The notes: generated from the letters alone by a model not told the origin. A stretch of 44,559 bases of DNA from Woeseiaceae bacterium (GCA_030066655.1 JASJBE010000016.1:1-44559); one strand, 5' to 3'; positions 31,973 to 41,544 are shown, numbered from the stretch's first letter. Made by a program: numbers and translations.

Positions 31973-32944
31973 ATGACGTATCGAACCTGCCTCGCGGCAC
32001 TACTATCCGGATTGATGATGATGACCAGCCATGACGCACAGGCCGGCGACAAAGAGGAGCTGCTGACCGACTTTACGACGGGGACGGCGGACTTCGGCTG
32101 GTTCGTTGTCAACGACAATGTCATGGGTGGACGCAGCGACGGCGGCTTCGACATGGACGACGGCAGGCTGTACTTCGCCGGCCGCACCAATACGCGGGGC
32201 GGCGGGTTCAGCTCCATTCGTACGCGCGGCCCGAGACTGGACCTGTCGGATTTCGACGGCGTCCGGCTCCGCGTCAAGGGCGATGGACGTCGTTACACGT
32301 GGCAGATCCGAACTAACGCGACCTACCGCGGCCGCGACGTCAGTTACTGGGCCGAGTTTGAGACCCGCAAAGACGAATGGATCACCGTCGACCTGCCGTT
32401 TTCGAGTTTTGTCCCCAAGTTCCGGGGCTTCGAGCTCAGAGGCGCTCCTCCGGATCCGTCCCAGATTCGCGGCATGGGGCTCATGATCTACGACGGCAAG
32501 GACGGACCGTTCAACCTGTCACTCGACCATGTGCAGGCCTATGCCGAGACCGAGGAGCTGTTCACGCTCGGCCGGTTTCTGTGGGACAAGCGCGTGCTGC
32601 TGGTCAGCGCGCCGGATGCCGGTGACGAAGACCTCAGGCGCCTGACGGGTGACATCGACCAGACGATCGACGAATTCAAAGATCGCGACATGGTACTGGT
32701 GACACTGCTGGACTCCGGCCGCGCCGCTGCCGGCGAACGCGAACTTGCTAAGGCCGAGGTCGAATCGATGAGGGAGACCCTGGGCGTAGCTGACGATGCC
32801 TTCTCCGTCGTGCTCGTCGGCAAGGACGGCGGTGTCAAGCTGAAGAGTGACGGTCCCGCCTCACTGGACGATATCTACGCACTGATCGACGAGATGCCGA
32901 TGCGCCGGCAGGAAATGCGGTCCAAGCCGAGCAACGAGGCGTAA
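31973..32944 (+). CDS. CIA30-DUF4174 fusion, exported
   Basis: This is a 323-residue predicted periplasmic protein. The signal sequence (1-24, ending near DAQAG) is followed by a CIA30 galactose-binding-like beta domain (about 28-185), marked by FVVNDNVMGGRSDGGF, GGFSSIRTR and YWAEFETRKDEWITVDLPFSSFVP. A DUF4174 thioredoxin-fold-like domain (about 198-310) follows with the family's LLVSAPDAGDEDLRRL and FSVVLVGKDGGVKLKS. CIA30 proteins in eukaryotes assist assembly of respiratory complex I; bacterial copies are unstudied and often fused to DUF4174. No CxxC is present in the second domain. It stands alone between the papain-fold and MscS genes. Confidence 0.88.
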   Translation: MTYRTCLAALLSGLMMMTSHDAQAGDKEELLTDFTTGTADFGWFVVNDNVMGGRSDGGFDMDDGRLYFAGRTNTRGGGFSSIRTRGPRLDLSDFDGVRLRVKGDGRRYTWQIRTNATYRGRDVSYWAEFETRKDEWITVDLPFSSFVPKFRGFELRGAPPDPSQIRGMGLMIYDGKDGPFNLSLDHVQAYAETEELFTLGRFLWDKRVLLVSAPDAGDEDLRRLTGDIDQTIDEFKDRDMVLVTLLDSGRAAAGERELAKAEVESMRETLGVADDAFSVVLVGKDGGVKLKSDGPASLDDIYALIDEMPMRRQEMRSKPSNEA

Positions 32945-33039
32945 CCACCTCCCCAGGGCATCAACAACCGTTGCAGCCCGCCAGTTAAACGTCCAGAGGG
33001 TTAGCGCCTGCCGACTGTCGCGAGCATTGCGCTACAGGT

Positions 33040-35214
33040 ATGCTCTGCTGCATGCCCCTGATCCGACGTTTCCTGTCTGTCTGCCTGCTCCTGAGCACCG
33101 TGGCAGCGGCGCCTTTGTGGGCCCAGGAGGCGACCCCCACGCCGGAACCGGAACCGCCGGTCCTGTCCAAGCTGGATCCCAGCTGGTGGGCCTATTTCGA
33201 TGGCGAGCCGGAACAGATCAAGCCACGCGTCGATGCCTTTCTTGCGACAGCGAACGATGAGATTTCCGGGCTGGGCGCCCGAAACCAGGAGATCGCGCCG
33301 GCCATCGTCGAAGCAGTCGCCGATAACTTCGACGTCTACCTGGCGCTGCTGGAGGATGTCGACTTCGAGACGAAGGTGCTGCCCGAAGCGGCGACCACGT
33401 ACACGCTGGATGATCTCCTGGGCGTTGCCGCCGCGGCCCGCGACGCTGACGATGCCGCGTCCGCTGCGGACAGCGAGGTAGAGCGGGAGCAACGCATACT
33501 CGACGGCGCGACCCGACGCCGCGATGCCCTGTTCAAGGACTACCTGGGCTCCGCCGAGGGCGACGAGCGATGGCTCACCGGCCTGCGGCTGATACGCGCG
33601 CGCACCGCGCAGGCCATTGCGGCACGCCGGCTAGAGGTACTGACGCAAAACGCAAGCGATGCGACGGAGTATGCCGACGAGATCGCAACACGCGTCGAGC
33701 TGGTCCGTGAACGCCTCGCGATGGACCCCGACGAGACTGCGCTTGCTGCGCTGATTGAAACGCTGGACGCCCTGCGGGACGCGGTCAGCGGTGCCGAAGA
33801 GCAGGCGAGAGAAGCGCAGATCCTCGCAAGCAGTCTCGACGTCGACTCCGCTGGCAGTCGATCGGAGCAGCGGCTCTTGCAGCAGCGCGCGCTGGACAGT
33901 GAGGTCAACCTGGCACTCGCGCAGGTAGCTCTGGCCGGTACCGAAGCCCGCAAGTTCTGGACGATGCTCAACCTGGACAGCGATCCGGACATGGTGCTTA
34001 TCGAGGACAAGTCGATCGAGTGGTCGGAGCTCACCCGCACGATCCTCGGCGCGTTGCCCGACTGGAAATTGCAGACCGAGGACGAGCTGCTGGCGGCGCA
34101 GAGCGTCGACCGCGATGAACTGGACCGGGCGGCTCGGCGAGTCCTCGACCAGCGCATCGGCACGGCGCAGGAGACGATTGGCCACATCGGCGACCTCGAA
34201 GACGACGCGGCCGACCTCGAGCTGTTAATCGTCGCGGTCGACGACGCGAGCAGCGTTTATTCAGGTGCGCTGAAACAGTGGTTCAGTAACCTCGGCAAAG
34301 CGATAAAGACTGGCTGGATCCGCGTCTCCGAGATATCCGGAATGACACTGTTCTCGGTTGGCGAGACGCCGGTGACTCCGGGCGACATCGTGCAGGCCAT
34401 CGTGATTCTGCTGTTCGGTTGGTTGCTGTCGCGCCTGATCCGATCCGCGATCCGACGGGTCGGGCTGAAGGAGTCACAGGGCGCTCAAGCATCGCTGTAC
34501 ACGATCAGCCGACTCAGCCACTACACGATCATCATCGTCGCCGTGTTCGTGGCGCTGACGTCGATGGGGCTCGACTTCACGAACCTCGCCCTGGTCGCTG
34601 GCGCACTCTCTATCGGTATCGGTTTCGGCCTGCAGTCGATCGTCAACAACTTCGTATCGGGCCTGATCATCCTCTTCGAACGAACGCTCAGGGTCGGCGA
34701 TTACATCGAACTGGATACCGGCCTTACCGGCACGGTCAAGGGCATCAACGTTCGCAGCACCCTGATCAACACCAATGACAACATCGACATCGTGGTCCCG
34801 AACTCGGAGTTCGTGTCGACCAAGCTGACGAACTGGACCCTGAATGAACACATCCTGCGCGTGCGCATTCCTTTCGGTGTCGCCTACGGATCGGACAAGG
34901 AGCTGGTGCGAAAGGCCGCGATCGAAGCCTGCGACGACGTGTCGTACACGCTGACGCACATGCGCGGACGTGAACCGGACGTCTGGCTGGTCGAATACGG
35001 CGACAACAGCCTGAACTTCCTGCTGCTGGTCTGGGTGAATCGGCAGGGCGCTCGGCGCCCGACCCGAACACGGGCGGCGTACCTGTGGGCGCTGGAGACC
35101 AAGCTGAATGAGTACGGTATCGAGATTCCGTTCCCGCAGCGAGACCTGCATCTTCGATCCGGGTGGCCGTCGGCGGCCGGACCCGACAAAGAGCAGGCTC
35201 GCGACGACGACTAG
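33040..35214 (+). CDS. Large mechanosensitive MscS-family channel
   Basis: This is a 724-residue inner-membrane channel of the long MscK/YbdG-like class. It begins with a signal sequence (PLWAQ cleavage; an alternative ATG four codons on at 33052 is equally good). A long periplasmic region follows (about 25-410) that is helical and coiled-coil (repeats such as EEQAREAQILASSLD). Transmembrane helices lie around residues 445-465 and 500-545, then the pore helix ALSIGIGFGLQSIVNNFVSGLIILFE (about 523-549) and the MscS beta domain (RVGDYIELDTGLTGTVKGI). The C-terminal alpha/beta region ends with a charged tail. The channel releases solutes on hypo-osmotic shock. Confidence 0.95.
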   Translation: MLCCMPLIRRFLSVCLLLSTVAAAPLWAQEATPTPEPEPPVLSKLDPSWWAYFDGEPEQIKPRVDAFLATANDEISGLGARNQEIAPAIVEAVADNFDVYLALLEDVDFETKVLPEAATTYTLDDLLGVAAAARDADDAASAADSEVEREQRILDGATRRRDALFKDYLGSAEGDERWLTGLRLIRARTAQAIAARRLEVLTQNASDATEYADEIATRVELVRERLAMDPDETALAALIETLDALRDAVSGAEEQAREAQILASSLDVDSAGSRSEQRLLQQRALDSEVNLALAQVALAGTEARKFWTMLNLDSDPDMVLIEDKSIEWSELTRTILGALPDWKLQTEDELLAAQSVDRDELDRAARRVLDQRIGTAQETIGHIGDLEDDAADLELLIVAVDDASSVYSGALKQWFSNLGKAIKTGWIRVSEISGMTLFSVGETPVTPGDIVQAIVILLFGWLLSRLIRSAIRRVGLKESQGAQASLYTISRLSHYTIIIVAVFVALTSMGLDFTNLALVAGALSIGIGFGLQSIVNNFVSGLIILFERTLRVGDYIELDTGLTGTVKGINVRSTLINTNDNIDIVVPNSEFVSTKLTNWTLNEHILRVRIPFGVAYGSDKELVRKAAIEACDDVSYTLTHMRGREPDVWLVEYGDNSLNFLLLVWVNRQGARRPTRTRAAYLWALETKLNEYGIEIPFPQRDLHLRSGWPSAAGPDKEQARDDD

Positions 35215-35255
35215 TGCACCGCAGCCGAAGGTTGCGACGGTTGGCGAATCCTCGC

Positions 35256-36059
35256 CTACGGGTTAAACGGATCCATCTGCTGGTATCCCGCCGGCAGCTC
35301 GAACATCGCGGCGTCGATATTCTTGGTTGCAGCCGATTCCAGTGTCGTCTCAGTGACCGCGACGCCGTTCTCGAAATCGATGGCGTGGACCGGGAAGCCG
35401 TCGATCTTGTTGATCATCTCCAGCGGATTCCTGACGCCCTGTCCGCCGAAAGGCATTGACTCGAACAGCTGGCTCATGAAGTCGCCCATCTCCCTAAACG
35501 ATTCGCGCAAGGCACCCGAGCTGTCGACTTCGCTGTAGTCGGTCACACACATTTCCTGGATCTTCACGCCGTCCTCGAGCATCTCGTACTTGCGACAGTC
35601 GTAGGACTTCCAACGCCCTTCCCCGACAGGCTTGATGTCGAGGACCGGACCCTTGCCCATACCGCGCCCGCTGCCCATACCCGGCATCTGGCTTTTCATC
35701 ATCTCTTCAACCATTGCACGCTGATCGGGCGGCATCGCGGCCAGCTGCGCTTCCATCTGCTTCATGGCCTCGCTGATCTGCGTTGAGATCTGGTCGAGCA
35801 TCGCCTTGTCCATCAGGATGTAATTCTTCTGTGCGTGGTCGATGACGTAGAAGCCCTCTTCCTTGAAGATCACGGTCATTGAGCCCGTTTCCGTGCCGTT
35901 CTGGTCCATGCGCGACTGATCGCCGTCTTCGTAGAACGTCAGCCGGTCGATTTCCTCGCCCAACATCGTCCGCGTAGCAAGTTCGTACACGGTGCCGGCG
36001 TTGGCGGACATTGAGGCTGCGAGAAGACTAAGTATCGGCAGTGCTGCGGTCGTTTTCAT
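35256..36059 (-). CDS. Secreted DUF4412-like protein
   Basis: This is a 267-residue exported protein. The start at 36059 is set by GGAGG 8 bases upstream and a signal sequence MKTTAALPIL ending near SANAG. The mature part has the features of DUF4412-type periplasmic proteins: RLTFYEDGDQSRMDQ, KEEGFYVIDHAQKNYILMDK, a Met/Gln-rich helix (about 75-115), then a KSYDCRKYEMLEDGVKIQEMCVTDY segment with two cysteines that could pair. It ends AMFELPAGYQQMDPFNP, a common ending in this group. Function is unknown. It is convergent with the MscS gene. Confidence 0.82.
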   Translation of the reverse strand: MKTTAALPILSLLAASMSANAGTVYELATRTMLGEEIDRLTFYEDGDQSRMDQNGTETGSMTVIFKEEGFYVIDHAQKNYILMDKAMLDQISTQISEAMKQMEAQLAAMPPDQRAMVEEMMKSQMPGMGSGRGMGKGPVLDIKPVGEGRWKSYDCRKYEMLEDGVKIQEMCVTDYSEVDSSGALRESFREMGDFMSQLFESMPFGGQGVRNPLEMINKIDGFPVHAIDFENGVAVTETTLESAATKNIDAAMFELPAGYQQMDPFNP

Positions 36060-36182
36060 CGACGTACCTCCGGCGAAACTGATGTTAGGGAAAGGGCACA
36101 CATCATACCGCAAGCCGTGCCGGTAGCGGTACGATCCCGCTTGAGCCGTGGGTCCGCAAAAGGCCAGGCGGGTGAGAGATCG

Positions 36183-36737
36183 CTACTGTGCGGGGAGTCC
36201 TACGGACTGCGACAGGTTTGCGAACGACGAATCACCGTCACTGCCAAACAGCGGATCATCGGCGTCGAGGTGAGACGTATCGATCTCGAGTTCGTCCATC
36301 ATCGCCTCGGCGCGGGCGAACAGGTCACCTTCCTCCCAGGCCATGTGTTTCCGCAACCGATCGACATACTCTTTTGCGTCGCTGATCACGCGTTCGCGAG
36401 TCACGTACGCGCCCGCGACGACAGCCTTGATGTCCGCGAGCAGTCTCTTGCTGAACTCGGCAATATCCTCGTGGTCGCCCTCGACAGCCTCCAGTCCCTG
36501 CGCCAGGTCGGGACGTTTCGCCCGCATGCCCGCGTAAATCAGGTCTTCCTTGGGGTGGTGTGTCGTGTCCGGATACACGGTCATGTAGCGCATGATGTCC
36601 TGCATCAACTCGAAGTCAGCCGATTCGTCTTCGTGGGAGACATGCTCGATCTCCTGCTGAAGAAGGTTCAGCAGGATAGCCATGTTGCGATGATCCTGGC
36701 GGAGTTCGGCCAGTACCCGGGCAGCTTCGTCTGACAT
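36183..36737 (-). CDS. Hemerythrin-like protein
   Basis: This is a 184-residue cytoplasmic hemerythrin-family protein. The start at 36737 is supported by GAGG at good spacing. The four-helix bundle shows the di-iron ligand pattern: DHRNM (His near 16), the TTHHPKEDLIYAG motif (about 58-70), GDHEDIAEF (about 87-95) and the HMAWEEGDLFA motif (about 131-141). Such proteins bind oxygen or nitric oxide, or serve in iron repair. A helical acidic C-terminal extension of about 40 residues follows. It is divergent from the FFLEELY-type gene. Confidence 0.92.
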   Translation of the reverse strand: MSDEAARVLAELRQDHRNMAILLNLLQQEIEHVSHEDESADFELMQDIMRYMTVYPDTTHHPKEDLIYAGMRAKRPDLAQGLEAVEGDHEDIAEFSKRLLADIKAVVAGAYVTRERVISDAKEYVDRLRKHMAWEEGDLFARAEAMMDELEIDTSHLDADDPLFGSDGDSSFANLSQSVGLPAQ

Positions 36738-36876
36738 GTCGATTCCTCGTCGCCTGTACGCTATTTGATAGTGGCCAAGCTCGATGCCGTGGGTAATCCG
36801 GGCTTCCACCTACGTCGCGGTGTCGGCCACGCCCGGCGCGGCCCGGCATTGAATCGACGGAATTAGGCACCAACTC

Positions 36877-37623
36877 GTGGATGTAAGGAAACACCTCAAC
36901 GACGACATGCCTCGCTCCGCCAGGAAAGCGGCTGCGGCGGCCTTCAACGAACAGATGCGGCTCAGCAACGAGCTGCATCGCAGTTACATAGAAGACCCGC
37001 AACAGCTCAGACAGTACGATCGATTCACCGAGTGGCAGATGGACTACCTTCTGACGCTGTTTGTCGACCTGCACGAGCAGCCGGGCTACGGCGAGGCCCT
37101 CGATTACACCGTCAGCGACCTCGCGGGCGTCGGCATCAGCGACCGCGACCACGACCTCGAACGAGCCGCGCCCATCATTACCCGGATGCTGCCGCAGAAG
37201 GCGCTAGAGACGATCGCCGCGGCCGCGCGACTCAACGCTCGCGTACTCGATATCAACCTGGGCATATTTAAACGGCTGCAGGTCGATGGCGTGCTGCCGG
37301 ACGAGATCAGCGAGCGCGCTTACTGTATCGCCTGCCGTGAGTCGAGCTCGCTGGACGAATGCGTTGGCATGGTTCATCTCGCTACAGAGCTCGGCGCGAC
37401 GCTGAAGTCCCTGGTCAAGGTTCCACTGCTCGGCGCCATGCTGCGTGCGATGCACGGCCCGGCGCACGCGGCTGGATTCGCCGCACTGCACAAGTTTCTC
37501 GACGATGGCTATACGAACTTCAAGGCGATCCCCGACATCGACCTTTTCTTAAACGAGATCGACACGCGCATGACCGGTTTCTTCGAGACGATCTTCAACG
37601 CACCGCTGGAGGAGCTGCACTAG
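36877..37623 (+). CDS. FFLEELY-motif-like protein
   Basis: This is a 248-residue, all-helical cytoplasmic protein. The pattern matches what I recall of the FFLEELY family: a DRFTEWQMDYLLTLFVDLHEQPGY segment, then a position where the family has F-L-E-D-L-Y-G but here reads ALDYTVSDLAG, followed by LERAAPIITRMLPQKALETIAAAARLNARVLDINLGIFKRL, ISERAYCIACRE, and LVKVPLLGAMLRAMHGPAHAAGF. The signature motif itself is therefore degenerate. Function of the family is unknown. The gene stands alone; the start at 36877 was the first ATG of the frame, with no striking ribosome-binding site. Confidence 0.75.
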   Translation: MDVRKHLNDDMPRSARKAAAAAFNEQMRLSNELHRSYIEDPQQLRQYDRFTEWQMDYLLTLFVDLHEQPGYGEALDYTVSDLAGVGISDRDHDLERAAPIITRMLPQKALETIAAAARLNARVLDINLGIFKRLQVDGVLPDEISERAYCIACRESSSLDECVGMVHLATELGATLKSLVKVPLLGAMLRAMHGPAHAAGFAALHKFLDDGYTNFKAIPDIDLFLNEIDTRMTGFFETIFNAPLEELH

Positions 37624-37652
37624 TTGAGCCCTCTGCCGCCGCCTGAATCCGC

Positions 37653-38315
37653 TTAACCGGCGGTATCCACACCCAGCTGTTTCTTGAGCTCGGCAAGCTC
37701 AGCCTCGAGCCGTTCTACGCGCTCGGTCAGTGCGGCGACGCCGCTGCGCTGTGGCGATGACGCCGGCGCACGCGCTTCGGCATCGGCCGCGTAGGCGTCG
37801 ACATCGACGGGCCCTGCGAACAGGTGCATGTACTCCGAGTCTTTCCTGCCCGGCGTGCGCGGCAGCTTGACGACGAGCGCGCCCGCCTCACGATTCATCA
37901 GTCCGCTGAGCGCCTCGACGACTTCGCTGTTGTCGGCGAACGCGTGCAGTCGCCCACTTCTCGCCTTCAGCTCACCGGGCGTCTGCGCACCGCGCAGCAG
38001 CAACAGGCAGACAACCGCGAGTTCAGCGGGACTGAACTGCAGTTCACTGTAGCGGGTGTTGCAGAAGCGCTGCACGTATTTTTCCGCGCGACTCTTGAAG
38101 TTTTCTTCGGTGCGAACGAGGTGCTTGGCCTCCAGCTCGCGGATTGTGTGCTGGACCTCGCCCTGCGACAGTGACATAACGGGGTCACGCGACGACTTCT
38201 GGTTACACGCGTTGGTCAGCGCATTCAGCGTCAGCGGGTACTGGTCCGGCGTCACGATCGACTTCTCGATCAGGCAGCCGATAACCCGCAGCTGTTTTTC
38301 GTCCAGTATCTCCAT
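37653..38315 (-). CDS. yceH: YceH/DUF480 family protein
   Basis: This is a 220-residue member of the UPF0502 (YceH) family, built from two winged-helix-like domains. Diagnostic segments are LDEKQLRVIGCLIEKSIVTPDQYPLTLNALTNACNQKSSRDPVM (about 4-47), VCLLLLRGAQTPGELKARSGRLHAF (about 102-126) and LVVKLPRTPGRKDSEYMHLF. A C-terminal coiled coil (ERVERLEAELAELKKQL) is present, as in many homologues. The family is conserved in gammaproteobacteria; its function is unclear. It is divergent from the diguanylate cyclase gene across a 352-base gap. Confidence 0.94.
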   Translation of the reverse strand: MEILDEKQLRVIGCLIEKSIVTPDQYPLTLNALTNACNQKSSRDPVMSLSQGEVQHTIRELEAKHLVRTEENFKSRAEKYVQRFCNTRYSELQFSPAELAVVCLLLLRGAQTPGELKARSGRLHAFADNSEVVEALSGLMNREAGALVVKLPRTPGRKDSEYMHLFAGPVDVDAYAADAEARAPASSPQRSGVAALTERVERLEAELAELKKQLGVDTAG

Positions 38316-38667
38316 CGTTCTCGTTCCTCTTTGAGGCTAGACCTTGGGCGACGACCGTATTGAATCCCGGCAGTGCCCCAGGGTCAACGCTGCGGCCGAG
38401 CGAGCCGGGTGTCCGGCCCGTATCGGTCGACGAGGTCCGGCAGGCAGGCCCGTCAGCAGGGTACCTAACTTGCTGAATTGACTGCTCAAGAAGCGGGACG
38501 GTCGGCCGATACCGTGATCGACGTCTGTACAGAGCGCACGCGTGTCCCGAAACCGCCAACACACCCCTTCCGCAAACGGTTTTTGATTCCCTGCGGTTGC
38601 TTTCCCGGACAAGGCGTCGGCGGACGAGCGCGAGTTCCGTGACTACTACCAGCGACGCACGCTGCCG
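38316..38667. other. Intergenic region upstream of the diguanylate cyclase
   Basis: This is a 352-base gap between yceH and the GGDEF gene. The 81 bases just before the ATG at 38668 stay open in its frame from 38587 and read like protein (charged residues, REFRDYYQRR), but they contain no usable start codon and follow a stop at 38584. Plus- and minus-strand short frames elsewhere in the gap look like noise. No terminator or operator was recognised. Confidence 0.4.
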
Positions 38668-39744
38668 ATGGCCCAGGTTGCGGTATTCATCGCCATCCTG
38701 CTGATCCTCGCTGTCTGTGTCCTCGACTGGACCGTGATGCCACCCGAGTTCGCCTGGCCCGCGATCTTCTTCCGCGTCTCCACGATGCTGCTGTCGCTGC
38801 TGCTGGTTTTCGCGCTGACGATGGTCAGGCCTGCGGATCCGAGGGTGCCCTACGCCTTCATGGCGGCAGGGGCCATCAATGGCGTCTGCACGATCATCGT
38901 CGGTGGCATGGCGGCGCGTTCCGGAATCGACTTCGTTCTGTGGGGAACGATTTTCGCGACGTTCTACGTTTACCTCGTGTTCGGACTGCGCTTTCGCCTC
39001 GCGGCATTCGCCGGTTGGCCGGTCTTCATCACCTTCATCACGGTTGGCATGCTGGTCGACAAGCCCTTCGTCAAGCTGGCCTACGGCTCCCTGTTTCTCG
39101 TGTTTGCAAACATCGTCGGTATGTACGCGTCCTATCTGCTTGAGCGGGATGCGCGGGAGTTGTTTCAGAAAGAGAAGCTGCTGGAGAAACTTGCCCGCAC
39201 CGATGCGCTGACCGGCATCGGTAATCGGCGCAGCTTCGATGAACACCTCGCAGACGTTTGGCGGCAGGCGCGGCGCGAGGAACACAAGGTCGCCGTGCTG
39301 CTCGTCGATATCGATTACTTCAAGCTATACAACGACTGCTACGGCCACGGTCCCGGCGATCGGTGCATACAGGCCGTCGCCGACGCGCTCGATCGCACGG
39401 CGAATCGGCCCTTCGACATGGTGGCCCGCTACGGCGGTGAGGAGTTTGCCATCGTGCTGTATAACCCGAGCGACCAATTTGTCAGGGACTACGCCAACAA
39501 CCTCGTCATCCGCATCGAAGCGCTCGGCATCGAACACAGGGCCTCCGATATCTCCGAGCATGTGACCGTCAGCGTCGGCGCGGCCACCCTGCGTCCAGAT
39601 GAACTGAGGCAGGCCGAAGGACTGATGCGCAGCGCCGATGACGCGCTGTATGAAGCCAAGGCCCAGGGGCGCAACGGCGCCGCCGTCTTCTACCTCGATG
39701 ACGCGATGAAGGCGACGCGCACGCTCAGGGCGGTGGCCTCCTAG
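38668..39744 (+). CDS. Membrane-bound GGDEF diguanylate cyclase
   Basis: This is a 358-residue enzyme predicted to make cyclic di-GMP from two GTP. The N-terminal half (about 1-155) holds five to six transmembrane helices with no recognised sensor domain. A short helical linker (RDARELFQKEKLLEKLARTDALTGIGNRRSF) leads into the GGDEF domain (about 175-345). The catalytic motif is GGEEF at 256-260, and an inhibitory I-site RPFD is at 247-250, five residues upstream, so product feedback is likely. The domain appears complete. The ATG used has no ribosome-binding site, and coding-like sequence continues 27 codons upstream, so the N-terminus may be incompletely defined. Confidence 0.93.
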   Translation: MAQVAVFIAILLILAVCVLDWTVMPPEFAWPAIFFRVSTMLLSLLLVFALTMVRPADPRVPYAFMAAGAINGVCTIIVGGMAARSGIDFVLWGTIFATFYVYLVFGLRFRLAAFAGWPVFITFITVGMLVDKPFVKLAYGSLFLVFANIVGMYASYLLERDARELFQKEKLLEKLARTDALTGIGNRRSFDEHLADVWRQARREEHKVAVLLVDIDYFKLYNDCYGHGPGDRCIQAVADALDRTANRPFDMVARYGGEEFAIVLYNPSDQFVRDYANNLVIRIEALGIEHRASDISEHVTVSVGAATLRPDELRQAEGLMRSADDALYEAKAQGRNGAAVFYLDDAMKATRTLRAVAS

Positions 39745-39753
39745 TCAGGCTGT

Positions 39754-41415
39754 TCAGGCAGCCGCCGGCGGCTCGCACATCACGACGGGGCCGCCCTCCT
39801 GTCGGATCAGCTGCGCATATCGAGCCTCGAGGTCGTCACGCTTGATCTTCAGCGTCGGGGTCAGCAGATCATTCTCGATCGTCCACGGGTCGTTAACCAC
39901 GAAAATCGTCGACAGCTTCTCGTGCGATTCGAGCATGCCGTTAACCTCGCCCAGCGTGTCCTGCAGGCTCTGGCTGACGTCGGCCTCCGACATCTGCGCC
40001 GCGGACGGCGCGGGCACGACGACGGCGACGGGCGCGCGCAGACCGGCGCCCATGACGCAAACCTGCTCGATCAACGGGTTGCCGGCGAGCTTGCCCTCGA
40101 TCGGCACAGGTGACACGTACTTGCCCTTGGCCGACTTGAACTGCTCCTTGACTCGGCCGGTGATCCTGTACGCCTGGATAGACTCGTCCCACTCGCCCTT
40201 GTCGCCGGTGTGGAAGTAGCCATCCGGCGTCTTGACCTCGTCCGTAAGCTCAGACTGCTTGTAGTACTCGGTAAACAAACCCGGCGTGCGGATCAGGATC
40301 TCGCCTTCGTCGCTGAGCTTCATCTCGGTGCCCGGGATCGGTTGGCCGATCGTACCGATACACTCCGACCGGAACGGCATGTTCGTACAGGACAGGCCAC
40401 TGGTCTCGCTCATGCCCCAGCCTTCACTGATGTTGATGCCGATCTTCTCGTACCAGCGCAGCGTCAGCGGTGAGATGGGCGCGCTGCCCGAGCCGATCAG
40501 GCGGCAGCTGTCTAACCCCAGGCCCTGTCGAACCTTGCGAGCGACCATCTTGCCGATAATCGGCAGCTTCAGCAGGCGGTCGAGCTTCTCCGGCGGCGTT
40601 TTCCTGTGCACGCCGGTCTGGAACTGCACCCACAGCCGCGGTACGGAGATAAACAGTGTCGGTTCCGCACGGCGAAGGTCATCGATAAACGTCTCGAGCT
40701 TGTCGACGAAGAACATGTGGCTTCCGCCATAGACGGCCGGACCGGCGATGACCGTCCGCTCGGTGATGTGCGCCAGCGGCAGGTAAGACAGGACACGCTC
40801 TTGTTCCTTGAAGCTGAGTACATCGGCGCAGGTGCCACTGGCGTAGTCGTAGGCGCGATAGCTAATGACGACGCCCTTCGGCCGGCCGGTGCTGCCCGAC
40901 GTGTAGAGAATCGTCATTACGTCATCGGCCTCAGGACGGTGCGGCTCGGCGATCGGCTCGTTCGCATCGATCATCGCCTGCCAGTCGTTCTGGCACGCGA
41001 TGCCGGTGTAGCGCATGCCGATCGTCATGATTTCCGGGGTCAGTGCCTGCTTGGCGGCCTCCTCTTTGTCGAGGCGGCCGATGATGACCGCACGCGAACC
41101 GCTGTGCTCGAGCACGTAGCTCAGGGTCTCGGCCCCGGCTGTCGGGTAAATCGGCACGGACACCAGCCCGGCCATCGATATTGCGATGTCCGCAATCATC
41201 CACTCGGCGCAGTTCTTCGACAGGATGGCTACCCGGTCACCTTTTGACAGGCCGAGATTCAGCAGTGCCGACGCAAGCCGGGCTGCATCGTCCCTGGCCT
41301 CGCTGAAGGTCCATTCACGAATCTCGTCGTCCAGCGGCTGTGTCAGAAACGTTCGGTTGGGTGATTTTTCCGCCCAAAGGTTGAGGGCGTCGGGTGCGGT
41401 TCTGAGTACTGTCAT
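39754..41415 (-). CDS. Long-chain-type AMP-dependent acyl-CoA ligase
   Basis: This is a 553-residue adenylating enzyme that activates a carboxylic acid, probably a medium or long-chain fatty acid, with ATP and CoA. The start at 41415 is favoured by GGAAG just upstream; a longer frame reaches 41490. Conserved motifs are the P-loop YTSGSTGRPKGV (about residue 165), the WGMSETSGL motif, GYFHTGDKGEWDE (about 400) and the RVKEQFKSAKGKYVSP hinge near the C-terminus. The order and length fit the FadD15/long-chain subgroup with AMP-binding but no fused domain. It is the last gene of the minus-strand cluster that includes the small hypothetical protein upstream. Confidence 0.94.
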   Translation of the reverse strand: MTVLRTAPDALNLWAEKSPNRTFLTQPLDDEIREWTFSEARDDAARLASALLNLGLSKGDRVAILSKNCAEWMIADIAISMAGLVSVPIYPTAGAETLSYVLEHSGSRAVIIGRLDKEEAAKQALTPEIMTIGMRYTGIACQNDWQAMIDANEPIAEPHRPEADDVMTILYTSGSTGRPKGVVISYRAYDYASGTCADVLSFKEQERVLSYLPLAHITERTVIAGPAVYGGSHMFFVDKLETFIDDLRRAEPTLFISVPRLWVQFQTGVHRKTPPEKLDRLLKLPIIGKMVARKVRQGLGLDSCRLIGSGSAPISPLTLRWYEKIGINISEGWGMSETSGLSCTNMPFRSECIGTIGQPIPGTEMKLSDEGEILIRTPGLFTEYYKQSELTDEVKTPDGYFHTGDKGEWDESIQAYRITGRVKEQFKSAKGKYVSPVPIEGKLAGNPLIEQVCVMGAGLRAPVAVVVPAPSAAQMSEADVSQSLQDTLGEVNGMLESHEKLSTIFVVNDPWTIENDLLTPTLKIKRDDLEARYAQLIRQEGGPVVMCEPPAAA

Positions 41416-41544
41416 CGATCTTCCACGCATTAGTTGGTGTTGTTGTATGCGGCCTGGCCGGCCGACCATTCTGCACCATTTCGGACGCAAAGCGTCAATT
41501 CAGTGCAGTTTGCCAGCGCCTTGCCCCCGCGCACGTCGCGCTGT

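Noticed and set aside
38203-39285. 360-codon minus-strand open frame
   Set aside because: It spans the start of yceH and the 5' half of the GGDEF gene in antisense, and the translation has no domain.
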